Source: Synechococcus sp. KORDI-100 (lineage in GTDB: Bacteria > Cyanobacteriota > Cyanobacteriia > PCC-6307 > Cyanobiaceae). From it: a stretch of DNA of 64,000 bases. Every line of letters starts with the position of its first letter. Within the stretch, counting starts at the first letter, position 1. This document shows positions 17,375-26,161 of this stretch, piece by piece. The stretch is taken from positions 124,001 to 188,000 of the forward strand of contig NZ_CP006269.1 in NCBI RefSeq assembly GCF_000737535.1, given 5' to 3'. The position numbers and the translations under genes were made by a program. The notes under the pieces were generated by a model. The model was not told the origin of the DNA. It saw nothing but the letters and a program-made list of their open reading frames with translations, and ran no database searches.

Positions 17375-20346
17375 CAGGCGGCGATTGAAGGAATCTCGGG
17401 TGGATGCTGCTCCAACACGCGGCGGAGATACCGGCCTGTATGACTGGTCGGATGCTGGGCGACCTCCTCCGGTGTGCCCGTCGCCAGAACCTCTCCGCCC
17501 CGATCACCGCCTTCCGGACCGAGATCAATGATCCAGTCGGAACAACGAATCACATCGAGATTGTGCTCGATGCAGATGATGGAATTTCCCTTGTCAACCA
17601 ACCGCTGCATCACCTCCATCAGCTTGTGCACGTCGTAGAAGCTCAGACCGGTGGTGGGTTCGTCGATCAGATACAGCGTCTTTCCGGTGGCGCGACGCGA
17701 CAGTTCCGTCGCGAGCTTCACCCTCTGGGCTTCACCACCTGACAGGGTCGGCGCCGGCTGACCGAGCTTGACGTAACCCAGGCCCACATCCACCAGCGTG
17801 CGCAGACGATCTGCTGCCTGAGGAATCGCATCGAACACCTCAGCGGCCTGCTCCACCGTCATCTGGAGCACATCCGCAATGGTGTAACCCTTGTATTTCA
17901 CCTGCAGGGTTTCGCGGTTGAACCGGGCGCCCTTGCAGACGTCGCACTGGACGTAGACATCGGGAAGAAAATTCATTTCGATCACATTCACGCCCTGCCC
18001 TCGACAGGACTCACAGCGCCCGCCTTTGACGTTGAAGCTGAACTGGCCAACCTGATACCCACGTGCCTTGGCTTCAACAGTGGCCGCAAACACCTGACGG
18101 ATCGGATCGAAGGCTCCGGTGTAGGTGGCCGGGTTTGATCGAGGCGTACGACCGATCGGGCTCTGGTCGATCACGATTACCTTGTCGACGGATTTGAGGC
18201 CGCGCAGCTCCCCAAGACCGTTCGGAAACGGAACTTTCAGTCCCAGGCCGTTTTCAAGAGCAGGATGCAGCAGCTCATTCACGAGGGTGCTCTTGCCGCT
18301 GCCGCTGACGCCGGTCACCGCAACGAGGCGACCCAGCGGAAATTCGACGCTCAGATTGCGAAGGTTGTTGCGATTGCAGTCGATCAACTGCAGTTTGCGG
18401 GTGGTGGTGTTGCGCCGTTCCGCCGGGGTGGGAATCGAGCGGCGACCACTGAGGTAGGCACCCGTGAGGGAGGCCTCACTCGACAGCAGATCGTCCACCG
18501 ACCCCTCCGCGACGATGTGACCGCCATGAACACCAGCACCTGGACCGATGTCGACAAGGTGATCGGCGGCCCGGATCGTGTCTTCGTCATGCTCGACGAC
18601 CACAAGCGTGTTTCCCAGATCTCTCAGGCGCATCAGAGTGCTCAGCAGGCGATCGTTGTCGCGTTGGTGCAGGCCGATGCTGGGTTCATCAAGAACGTAG
18701 AGAACCCCTGTGAGACCAGCACCAATCTGAGTCGCCAGTCGGATCCTCTGAGCTTCACCCCCTGACAGCGTCATCGCCGGACGGTCAAGACTGAGATAGT
18801 CGAGGCCGACATCCAGGAGAAAGCGAAGGCGCAGGCGAATTTCCCTGAGAACCAGATCTCCGATCTGCATCTGTCGAGAACTGAGCTGAGGTTCCTCTCC
18901 CTCAAACGCTCCAACCCCCATGAGGCGTTCAATCCGTTCAAGGGTTTCGGACACACTGACCGCCGTCAGTTCTGTGATCCGGTAGGGACCGACGCGCACT
19001 GCCAGTGCTTCCGGTCGCAGTCTCTGGCCGTCGCAGGCTTCACAGGGCACCAGCTCGAGATACTTCTCGAGCTTCTGGCGGATCGCCTCACCACTGGCAT
19101 CCCTGAGCTGCCGTTCGAGGATCGGCAGGATTCCCTCAAACGGGCGGGTGTATCCGCCTTTGCCTTTTCTGTAGCGACTGTCCGCCTGGATCAGGATCGG
19201 CTCGCGGCTGCCATGGAGAAGAACATCCCGCTGCTCATCGGTGAGCTCGTTCCATGGGGTTTTGATTTCAAAGCCGAAAGCCTCTCCCACGGAATAAAGA
19301 AGGGAGAAGTAATAGCTGTTGTCCTTGTCGCTCCAGGGAGCCACAGCGGCATACACAGGCTGGGAGGGATCGGGGATGACCCGTTCCTTGGTAAATCGAC
19401 GCAGATGTCCGATTCCATGACAGGCCTGGCAGGCGCCGTAGGGACTGTTGAACGAAAACAGACGGGGAGACAACTCCTCCATCACAGCGCCGTGCTCCGG
19501 GCAGGCGAAGTTCTCGGAATACAGACGCTCGCGATCAATGCCCTCCGGCAGCTCCTCGCCTGTTTTGGGAACCACCTCCACAAGCGCCAGACCGTCCCCG
19601 CGTTTCAAGGCCGTTCGCAGCGAGTCGGTCAGTCGTTCCTGGATTCCCTCACGGGACACCAGACGATCCACAACCACTTCAATGTTGTGAATGTGGTTCT
19701 TATCGAGCTCGATGTTGTCCGACAGTTCACGCACATCCCCGTTGATCCGCACGCGAGCGAAACCCTCCGCCGCCAGTCCACTGATCAATTTGCTGTGGGT
19801 TCCCTTCTTGCCTCGCACCACAGGTGAGAGCAACTGGTAACGCGTTCCCTCGGGAAGCAACAGGATCTGATCGACCATCTCGTCGATGCTCTGGGGCTTG
19901 ATCGAGCGATCGCACTTGGGGCAGTGGGGCTCTCCTGCACGTCCGAACAGAAGGCGGAGATAGTCCTGTATTTCGGTGACTGTCCCGACCGTGGAGCGGG
20001 GGTTGTGACTCGTGGATTTCTGATCGATTGAAATCGCCGGGGAGAGGCCATCGATCGCATCGACATCCGGCTTGTCCACCTGGCCGAGGAACTGGCGGGC
20101 ATAGGCCGACAGACTTTCGACGTAGCGGCGTTGTCCCTCGGCAAAGATCGTGTCGAAGGCCAGGGAACTCTTGCCGCTGCCGCTGACCCCTGTGAACACC
20201 ACCATCCTGTTGCGGGGGATGGTGACGTCGACGTCCTTGAGGTTGTGCTGACGCGCCCCTCGTACACGGATCACATCATCCGAATCACTGCCGCTGACCT
20301 GGATCGGAACCGGACGATCAGCGAAATTGGCAGCAACTCGCCCCAT
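17374..20346 (-). CDS. uvrA: Excinuclease ABC subunit A
   Basis: UvrA is the damage-recognition ATPase of nucleotide excision repair. The 990-residue protein has two ABC modules: VFTGVSGSGKSSLAFDT with the first zinc module (CPKC, and later CPEHGAV with CQACHGIG), and AVTGVSGSGKSTLVNE with the second zinc module (CESCRGQG, CDVCKGARF). Signature motifs are TLSGGEAQRIRLATQIG and TLSGGEAQRVKLATEL. The tail after residue 960 ends in PEIPSIAA. The start MGRVAANF adds about 25 residues before the conserved VRGARQHNLK, common in cyanobacteria. Confidence 0.98.
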   Translation of the reverse strand: MGRVAANFADRPVPIQVSGSDSDDVIRVRGARQHNLKDVDVTIPRNRMVVFTGVSGSGKSSLAFDTIFAEGQRRYVESLSAYARQFLGQVDKPDVDAIDGLSPAISIDQKSTSHNPRSTVGTVTEIQDYLRLLFGRAGEPHCPKCDRSIKPQSIDEMVDQILLLPEGTRYQLLSPVVRGKKGTHSKLISGLAAEGFARVRINGDVRELSDNIELDKNHIHNIEVVVDRLVSREGIQERLTDSLRTALKRGDGLALVEVVPKTGEELPEGIDRERLYSENFACPEHGAVMEELSPRLFSFNSPYGACQACHGIGHLRRFTKERVIPDPSQPVYAAVAPWSDKDNSYYFSLLYSVGEAFGFEIKTPWNELTDEQRDVLLHGSREPILIQADSRYRKGKGGYTRPFEGILPILERQLRDASGEAIRQKLEKYLELVPCEACDGQRLRPEALAVRVGPYRITELTAVSVSETLERIERLMGVGAFEGEEPQLSSRQMQIGDLVLREIRLRLRFLLDVGLDYLSLDRPAMTLSGGEAQRIRLATQIGAGLTGVLYVLDEPSIGLHQRDNDRLLSTLMRLRDLGNTLVVVEHDEDTIRAADHLVDIGPGAGVHGGHIVAEGSVDDLLSSEASLTGAYLSGRRSIPTPAERRNTTTRKLQLIDCNRNNLRNLSVEFPLGRLVAVTGVSGSGKSTLVNELLHPALENGLGLKVPFPNGLGELRGLKSVDKVIVIDQSPIGRTPRSNPATYTGAFDPIRQVFAATVEAKARGYQVGQFSFNVKGGRCESCRGQGVNVIEMNFLPDVYVQCDVCKGARFNRETLQVKYKGYTIADVLQMTVEQAAEVFDAIPQAADRLRTLVDVGLGYVKLGQPAPTLSGGEAQRVKLATELSRRATGKTLYLIDEPTTGLSFYDVHKLMEVMQRLVDKGNSIICIEHNLDVIRCSDWIIDLGPEGGDRGGEVLATGTPEEVAQHPTSHTGRYLRRVLEQHPPEIPSIAA

Positions 20347-20391
20347 GACGCCTCGGTCGAAAGCGCTGAATCTTAAGAAGAACCTCCAAGC

Positions 20392-22074
20392 TCAGGCCGC
20401 TTTTCGTTCCAAAAGACTGGCTGCATACGCATCTGCCTGGTCGCCACCTGCGAGCTCCGCCAGCTCCTGGCGTCGTTGCTGAGTGTCCCGCAGTCGGGAC
20501 ACTCGCGAACGGGTCATGCCATCGCTGACGTGCTTGCTGACGCGGAAATGGTGCTCAGCCCTGGCAGCCACGAGCGGTTGATGGGTCACGCAGAACACCT
20601 GTCGGTGGCGGGCCATCGAATGCAGAAGATCACCGATGGCGTCGCTGATCCGACCGCTGACGCCGGTGTCGATTTCGTCGAACAGAAGCGTTCCGGATCC
20701 ATCAACGGACGCCAGTGTTGTCTTGAGAGCCAGCAGAAAGCGGGACATCTCACCTCCGGATGCAACCTCAGCCAGAGGTGCCAGAGGTTGGCCGGGATTG
20801 GCTGAAAACAGAAAGGTCACCTGATCCGATCCATGCTCAGCAGGCTCTGCAGCGGAGAGCCGAACCTCAAAGCGCAGATGCTGCAAGCCCATGGGACGCA
20901 ACAGATCCATCAACGATGACTCCATCCGACGAGCGGTCCGAAGACGGGCCTTGTGCAGTCGTTGATGGATGGCATCACGACCCGAACGGGCATCGAGCTC
21001 TCGTTGACGAAGGACTGAGAGATCGGCTGCAGGGCCAGTTCCGGACAACTGGTCGCGCAAGGCATCACGCCGTTCGATCAAGCCGGGCAGATCGAGACCA
21101 TGACGACGCTGCAGCCGCTTGAGGGTGGCGAGACGATCCTGCAACCGATCCAGACGCTCCGGATCGCTCTCGAGGGTCATCCCGTACTGATTAAGAGCGC
21201 GCAACAGGCTCTCGACAGCGACCTCGAGATCGAGAACCTGATCGCGAAGCGGTGCCAGTGATCCATCCATCTGCACCATGGACTGGAGCTCATGAATGGA
21301 TGCGGTCAGATGGTCGGTGAGGGACGGGACCTGATCCTCTCCATCCCGAACGCGGGAAAACAACGCAGCCAGACCGTCCTGAAGTCTCACGCCATGAACC
21401 AGGCGATCCTGCTCCTGCTCAAGCATCTGCTGCTCGCCAGGGTCATCCAGATCAGCCTGTTCAAGTTGATCCAGCAGGTCCTGAAGGTCCTGTCGCTGCT
21501 GAATCAGCTGATCGGCCTCGGTCTGAAAACGGCGAAGTTCGGACGCAGCATCATGCCAGATCGACCAGGCTTCGCGAGCCTGAATCAACTCCTGTTCGAA
21601 CGCTGCACCTCCGAGTTGATCAAGCCAGCCACGCTGCTGACCAGGACTGGACAGCTGCTGCGTCTGACCCTGAACCGTGAGATCGATCAACAGCGGACGC
21701 AGCTCCAACAGCTGCTGCCGGTTCACGGCCGTGCCGTTGAGACGACAACGACTTGAGTAACGGCTGTCCTGGCTCCGCCACTCGCGGCTGAGCAGAAGGT
21801 CCTCGTCATCGATGTCGAAACCAGCCACCGCCAACCAGTTCTGAACAGCTGGCGTCAGGACGAAACAGGCTTCGATCCTGGCCCGATCACAACCACTCTG
21901 AATCAGGCGGACACCAGCGGCGCCCTGAGCTCCACCAAGAACTGCATCGAGGGCATCGAGAAGAATCGATTTGCCGGCACCTGTCTCGCCGGTGAGCACC
22001 GTGAAACCAGCCTCAAACTGCAGTTCAAGGCTGTCGATCAAAGCAATGTTCTGCAGCTGCAGACCGGTGAGCAC
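20392..22074 (-). CDS. recN: DNA repair protein RecN
   Basis: RecN is an SMC-like ATPase in recombinational double-strand break repair. From GTG at 22074 the protein is 560 residues, the usual length. It starts VLTGLQLQNIALIDS, has the Walker A FTVLTGETGAGKSILLDAL, long coiled-coil arms, and VASGGEMSRFLLALK with LLFDEIDTGVSG near the end. The frame stays open 26 codons upstream, but those codons are not conserved-looking and overlap the divergent kinase promoter. Its end lies 45 bases before uvrA. Confidence 0.95.
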   Translation of the reverse strand: MLTGLQLQNIALIDSLELQFEAGFTVLTGETGAGKSILLDALDAVLGGAQGAAGVRLIQSGCDRARIEACFVLTPAVQNWLAVAGFDIDDEDLLLSREWRSQDSRYSSRCRLNGTAVNRQQLLELRPLLIDLTVQGQTQQLSSPGQQRGWLDQLGGAAFEQELIQAREAWSIWHDAASELRRFQTEADQLIQQRQDLQDLLDQLEQADLDDPGEQQMLEQEQDRLVHGVRLQDGLAALFSRVRDGEDQVPSLTDHLTASIHELQSMVQMDGSLAPLRDQVLDLEVAVESLLRALNQYGMTLESDPERLDRLQDRLATLKRLQRRHGLDLPGLIERRDALRDQLSGTGPAADLSVLRQRELDARSGRDAIHQRLHKARLRTARRMESSLMDLLRPMGLQHLRFEVRLSAAEPAEHGSDQVTFLFSANPGQPLAPLAEVASGGEMSRFLLALKTTLASVDGSGTLLFDEIDTGVSGRISDAIGDLLHSMARHRQVFCVTHQPLVAARAEHHFRVSKHVSDGMTRSRVSRLRDTQQRRQELAELAGGDQADAYAASLLERKAA

Positions 22075-22154
22075 AGGACAAAGCAGTGGTCGACTTGACC
22101 GTAGCGGCGGTTCACTTCGTTTAGAAGGGGTGGCAATCACGGAACCCCACACCG

Positions 22155-24014
22155 ATGAACGAGGAGCTCGGGGATTTCATCGAAGCCGCAGGGTTGCTCA
22201 CCTATGACCCCGCCGCCATCACCCGGATCTATGCCGGGCACCCCCAGCGCCTGATCCGACGCCTCTGGCAAACGCTGGTGCCGATTGGCCTCTTCCTGTT
22301 GGGTGTCGGCTTCGACTGGCTTCTTGGACTGCTGAAGAACCCAGACCGATCCCGAGCCAGAGCCAGAGAGTGCGCTGAACTGCTTGTGGACCTTGGTCCG
22401 GCCTTCATCAAGGCTGGACAGGCGCTGTCAACCCGCCCGGACATCGTGCCCCCCGTCCTGCTTGAGGAGCTCGCGCAGCTCCAGGACCAGCTACCAGGTT
22501 TCGAGAGTGATCTGGCCATGGCCTGCATCGAGGAGGACCTCGGCGCCCCGGTGGACGACCTGTTTGAGGAACTGGAACGCGAACCGATTTCAGCGGCATC
22601 GCTTGGGCAGGTTCACCGGGGGGTTCTCAAAAACGGCCAGAGGGTGGCTGTGAAGGTGCAGCGACCCGGACTACGGGAGCAGATCACGCTGGATCTGTAC
22701 ATCGTCCGCAACATCGCCGCCTGGCTCAACAGCAACATCGGTCTGATCAGAAGCGATCTGGTCGCCCTGATTGATGAGCTCGGCAAACGGGTGTTCGAGG
22801 AGATGGACTATCTCAACGAAGCCGCCAATGCCGAACGCTTCAGGCAACTTCATCGCCACAACCCAAGGATTGCCGTCCCAACGATTCACAGGGAGGTCAC
22901 CAGTCGACGGGTCCTGACGATGGAGTGGATCGATGGCGTGAAGCTCACCAACCTTCAGGCCGTCCGAGAGCTGGGGATCGACCCTGACGACATGGTTCAG
23001 GTCGGCGTGAACTGCAGCCTGCAGCAACTGCTGGAGCATGGTTTCTTCCACGCTGATCCCCACCCTGGAAACCTGTTGGCCATCGCCGACGGTCGTCTCT
23101 GCTATCTCGATTTCGGGATGATGAGCGAAGTGACGCGGGAGTCGCGAACAGGCCTGATCCAGGCGGTGGTTCATCTGGTGAACCGCAATTTCGGAAAACT
23201 CTCAAAGGATTTCGTCACCCTTGGTTTTCTGGCTGAGGACGTGAACCTTGAACCGATCGTGCCGGCCTTCGAACAGGTCTTCAGCCAGGCGCTGGACGTC
23301 GGTGTGAACCGAATGGATTTCAAGGCCGTGACCGACGACATGTCCGGCGTGATGTACAAATTCCCCTTCCGAGTTCCTCCCTATTACGCCCTGATCATTC
23401 GATCCCTGGTGACCCTGGAGGGAATTGCTCTCAGCGTGGATCCCGACTTCAAGATCCTGGGAGCGGCCTATCCCTATTTCGCCAGGCGTCTGATGGAGGA
23501 CCCAGACCCGCAGTTGCGACAGAGCCTCAAGGAAATGCTGTTCGACGGAGATGCCTTCCGCTGGACCCGTCTGGAAAACCTGGTGTCATCGGCTGCCAGC
23601 GAAGCGCAACTCGACCTGAACACACTCCTGGATCAGCTGCTGGATTTCCTGTTCTCAGCCAATGGCGGCCTGCTTCGCGATCAGCTTGTGGAAACCACTG
23701 TGGAACGTCTGGATGCCATCGGCTGGTCCACGATGCAACGTCTCGGTCGACGACTGCCGAAGCGCCTGCTGCCTGCTGCAATCGCGGATCCCGGTATCGC
23801 ATCAGCGGATCCCATGCTTCAGTTCGAGCCGATTCGTCAGTTGATTGAGGTGCTTCAGTCGCTTCCGGGATTCAGTCCAGATCTGCTGATGCGACGGTTG
23901 CCTCGCGTGATGAATGATCCAGCCTCACGTCACATGGGGGTGAAAGTTGCTCAAGGTCTGGCCGAGCGCGGTGTTGTCCGTCTCGTCAAGGTTGCAGCAG
24001 GTGTTCAGCCCTAG
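22155..24014 (+). CDS. ABC1 kinase family protein (AarF/UbiB-like)
   Basis: A 619-residue atypical kinase. Motifs are KAGQALSTRPDIVPP (the KxGQ loop of the family), SAASLGQVHRG (Ala-rich nucleotide loop), VAVKVQRPG, HADPHPGNLLAI (catalytic) and YLDFGMMSE (metal-binding). A hydrophobic segment near the N-terminus (about residues 38-55) suggests membrane contact. Family members affect quinone synthesis and, in plastids, plastoglobule lipids; the exact target is unknown. It is divergent from recN with starts about 80 bases apart, followed by a DUF1400 gene. Confidence 0.92.
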   Translation: MNEELGDFIEAAGLLTYDPAAITRIYAGHPQRLIRRLWQTLVPIGLFLLGVGFDWLLGLLKNPDRSRARARECAELLVDLGPAFIKAGQALSTRPDIVPPVLLEELAQLQDQLPGFESDLAMACIEEDLGAPVDDLFEELEREPISAASLGQVHRGVLKNGQRVAVKVQRPGLREQITLDLYIVRNIAAWLNSNIGLIRSDLVALIDELGKRVFEEMDYLNEAANAERFRQLHRHNPRIAVPTIHREVTSRRVLTMEWIDGVKLTNLQAVRELGIDPDDMVQVGVNCSLQQLLEHGFFHADPHPGNLLAIADGRLCYLDFGMMSEVTRESRTGLIQAVVHLVNRNFGKLSKDFVTLGFLAEDVNLEPIVPAFEQVFSQALDVGVNRMDFKAVTDDMSGVMYKFPFRVPPYYALIIRSLVTLEGIALSVDPDFKILGAAYPYFARRLMEDPDPQLRQSLKEMLFDGDAFRWTRLENLVSSAASEAQLDLNTLLDQLLDFLFSANGGLLRDQLVETTVERLDAIGWSTMQRLGRRLPKRLLPAAIADPGIASADPMLQFEPIRQLIEVLQSLPGFSPDLLMRRLPRVMNDPASRHMGVKVAQGLAERGVVRLVKVAAGVQP

Positions 24015-24038
24015 ATTTTGACCAATTTTCTCTGAACA

Positions 24039-24629
24039 ATGTTTCAACGCCGACGTCACCGGACCACTGCCATGGCCCTGGCGGCCGGCATTGGGATCGC
24101 CAGCCAGGTCTGTTGCACCCCCCCGGTTCAAGCCGCGAAGGATGTCGCTCTTGTCAGCGGAGCGTTCCGACGGTCGATTCCGGTGAAGGAGATCGAACAT
24201 CTCGCCGAGACCGGCGAGCCGATCGGCCTTCTGAAAAATCTTCTGAGCCTCTCCGGTCAGGATCCGGCGGAGGTTGCCAAATTGCTCAATCAGAAGATCG
24301 ATCTACCCCTGGTTCTGACCAGCCGTCTGGTGAGCACACGCATCGGGGACGCGATCATCAAACGCGTGGCCAAGATCATCTATCCGATCTACACACCACA
24401 GGCCTCCGTCAGCGTTCCGGCGATCCGCGCAGGGGTGGTCAATGGACTGCAGCTTGAAGAGGGTGGCCTGACGGCCGTCTCCTTCCTCAAGGCCTATCCG
24501 AATGACGTGATGGCAGTGAATCTTCCGGCCCTGTTCGCAGTGATCGAGAAAGCTCAGTCGATCGCTGGCCTGGTGAAGTTCTTCTCGGACTCCCCGCTCG
24601 ACGGGCTCAAGGATGGCTCAAAACCCTGA
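24039..24629 (+). CDS. Stand-alone DUF1400 exported protein
   Basis: A 196-residue protein with a signal peptide (MALAAGIGIASQVCCTPPVQA) and a single DUF1400-like domain with VKEIEHLAETGEPIG and LVLTSRLVSTRIGDAII. There is no hydrolase domain, unlike the gene at 15863. It lies 24 bases after the ABC1 kinase and 39 before thrC, all in one direction. Whether it binds a lipid or assists an enzyme is unknown. Confidence 0.75.
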   Translation: MFQRRRHRTTAMALAAGIGIASQVCCTPPVQAAKDVALVSGAFRRSIPVKEIEHLAETGEPIGLLKNLLSLSGQDPAEVAKLLNQKIDLPLVLTSRLVSTRIGDAIIKRVAKIIYPIYTPQASVSVPAIRAGVVNGLQLEEGGLTAVSFLKAYPNDVMAVNLPALFAVIEKAQSIAGLVKFFSDSPLDGLKDGSKP

Positions 24630-24668
24630 CGCCTAGATTCCGGCAGACCCTCCTGACAGGTCGCAGTC

Positions 24669-25769
24669 GTGTTTGAAAACCTTCGTCGCCGTTTCGCAGC
24701 CACCCCGGTGATGCAGGACTGGCCGGGCCTGATCGAGGCCTACCGAAGCTGGCTTCCGGTCACGAGCACCACCCCGGTCATCACCTTGCGAGAGGGAGCG
24801 ACACCGCTCATCCCTGTGCCATCGATCGCTGAACGGATCGGCAGAGGGGTATCGGTTTTTGTGAAATACGACGGTCTGAATCCCACCGGATCCTTCAAGG
24901 ACCGGGGGATGACGATGGCCATCAGCAAAGCCAAGGAAACCGGCTGTGAAGCGGTGATCTGCGCCAGCACGGGCAACACCAGTGCAGCCGCCGCGGCCTA
25001 TGCACGCCGCGGCGGCATGCGGGCCTTTGTGCTGATCCCTGATGGCTACGTCGCCCAGGGGAAGCTGGCACAGGCCCTCGTTTACGGCGCTGAAGTTCTG
25101 GCAATCCGAGGGAACTTCGACCGCGCGCTCGACATCGTTCAGGAGGCGGCGAAGACCTACCCGGTGACCCTGGTGAATTCAGTGAATCCGTTCCGCCTGC
25201 AGGGCCAGAAGACAGCAGCTTTCGAAATTGTGGACGCACTGGGAGAAGCCCCTGACTGGCTCTGCATTCCGATGGGGAATGCTGGCAACATCACGGCCTA
25301 CTGGATGGGCTTTGGGGAGTACCAAAAAGCTGGTCACAGCCGCAGACTGCCCAGGATGATGGGATTCCAGGCCAGCGGTTCAGCTCCTCTGGTCAAGGGA
25401 CAGACGATCACCGACCCGGAAACGATTGCGACAGCGATCCGCATTGGCAATCCGGTGAACCGTGAGAAGGCACTCGCCGCGCGACAGGCCAGCAACGGAG
25501 CATTCCTGGATGTCACCGATGGAGAGATCATTGATGCCTACAAGCTTCTCGGAGGCCAGGAAGGCATCTTCTGCGAACCGGCGAGCGCCGCATCCGTTGC
25601 CGGTCTGTTGAAACGGAAGGACGAGGTTCCCCAGGAGGCAACTGTGGTGTGCGTTCTCACCGGAAACGGGCTCAAGGACCCCGATTGCGCCATCAAAAAC
25701 AACGACGCAGCGTTCCATACGGATCTGGATCCGGATCTCGGGACCGTGGCCAAGGTGATGGGTTTTTGA
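24669..25769 (+). CDS. thrC: Threonine synthase
   Basis: ThrC converts O-phosphohomoserine to threonine with PLP. The 366 residues from a GTG start include NPTGSFKDRGMTMAI (PLP Lys in SFKDRG), ASTGNTSAAAAAYA, the PLP-phosphate loop PMGNAGNITAYWMG and VCVLTGNGLKDPD. It is the shorter bacterial type. It ends at the edge of the gene-free interval before dnaN; GGGTTTTT over its last codons pairs with AAAAACCC 12 bases on, a weak possible transcript end. Confidence 0.96.
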   Translation: MFENLRRRFAATPVMQDWPGLIEAYRSWLPVTSTTPVITLREGATPLIPVPSIAERIGRGVSVFVKYDGLNPTGSFKDRGMTMAISKAKETGCEAVICASTGNTSAAAAAYARRGGMRAFVLIPDGYVAQGKLAQALVYGAEVLAIRGNFDRALDIVQEAAKTYPVTLVNSVNPFRLQGQKTAAFEIVDALGEAPDWLCIPMGNAGNITAYWMGFGEYQKAGHSRRLPRMMGFQASGSAPLVKGQTITDPETIATAIRIGNPVNREKALAARQASNGAFLDVTDGEIIDAYKLLGGQEGIFCEPASAASVAGLLKRKDEVPQEATVVCVLTGNGLKDPDCAIKNNDAAFHTDLDPDLGTVAKVMGF

Positions 25770-26161
25770 ATCAGAGCGAAAAAACCCGGAGACAGTCGGC
25801 AAACAGCCTGAGGAGAACCGGGCACAACCACGCCCCGGCGCTGTGGAAAGTCCACCCGGACCAATCCACTTGGAAGCGACAGAGGATTTCACAGCTGGTG
25901 GAAAAGGGGAATTCAGAACACTTCCGCACAACCAGGCTGAGATTCTCCACGCTGCTCTGCCGCCAGGACCTCAGTCACTGACTGACGGATCTGCCCCTTT
26001 TCCCCTTTTCCACCGTCCCTTCTACAACGGTTGTTCTTCTAATTCTTTTTTGAAGACAAAGAACAAAACAGCCGAACGTGATCCATTGAAGGCATTGGCA
26101 TTGCGTTCAGCGCATCCCTGTGAAACGGTGGAGCACCCGAACAGCTCCAGCCCCCAGCACG
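25770..26161. other. Candidate chromosome replication origin (oriC)
   Basis: A 392-base interval without genes, between thrC and dnaN, where marine picocyanobacterial genome numbering usually begins. DnaA-box-like 9-mers (cyanobacterial consensus TTTTCCACA) are seen at 26006-26014 (TTTTCCACC), inverted at 25897-25905 (same 9-mer), and inverted at 25842-25850 (CTTTCCACA). An AT-rich stretch at about 26031-26070 contains TTGTTCTT and its inverted copy 20 bases on, a possible unwinding element. The promoter of dnaN should also lie here. No RNA gene is seen. Confidence 0.65.
25897..26014. repeat. Perfect 15-base inverted repeat, arms 88 bases apart, in the origin candidate
   Basis: The arm at 25897-25911 (GGTGGAAAAGGGGAA) and the arm at 26000-26014 are exact reverse complements. 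Each outer end is a DnaA-box-like TTTTCCACC in opposite orientation. Chance identity over 15 bases at this distance is unlikely. Confidence 0.8.

Noticed and set aside
25770-25990. Possible structured RNA (RNase P RNA-like stretch GGAAAGTCC) in the thrC-dnaN interval
   Set aside because: Only a short match; the other universal RNase P RNA segments and overall fold are absent. DnaA-box-like sites explain the element better.
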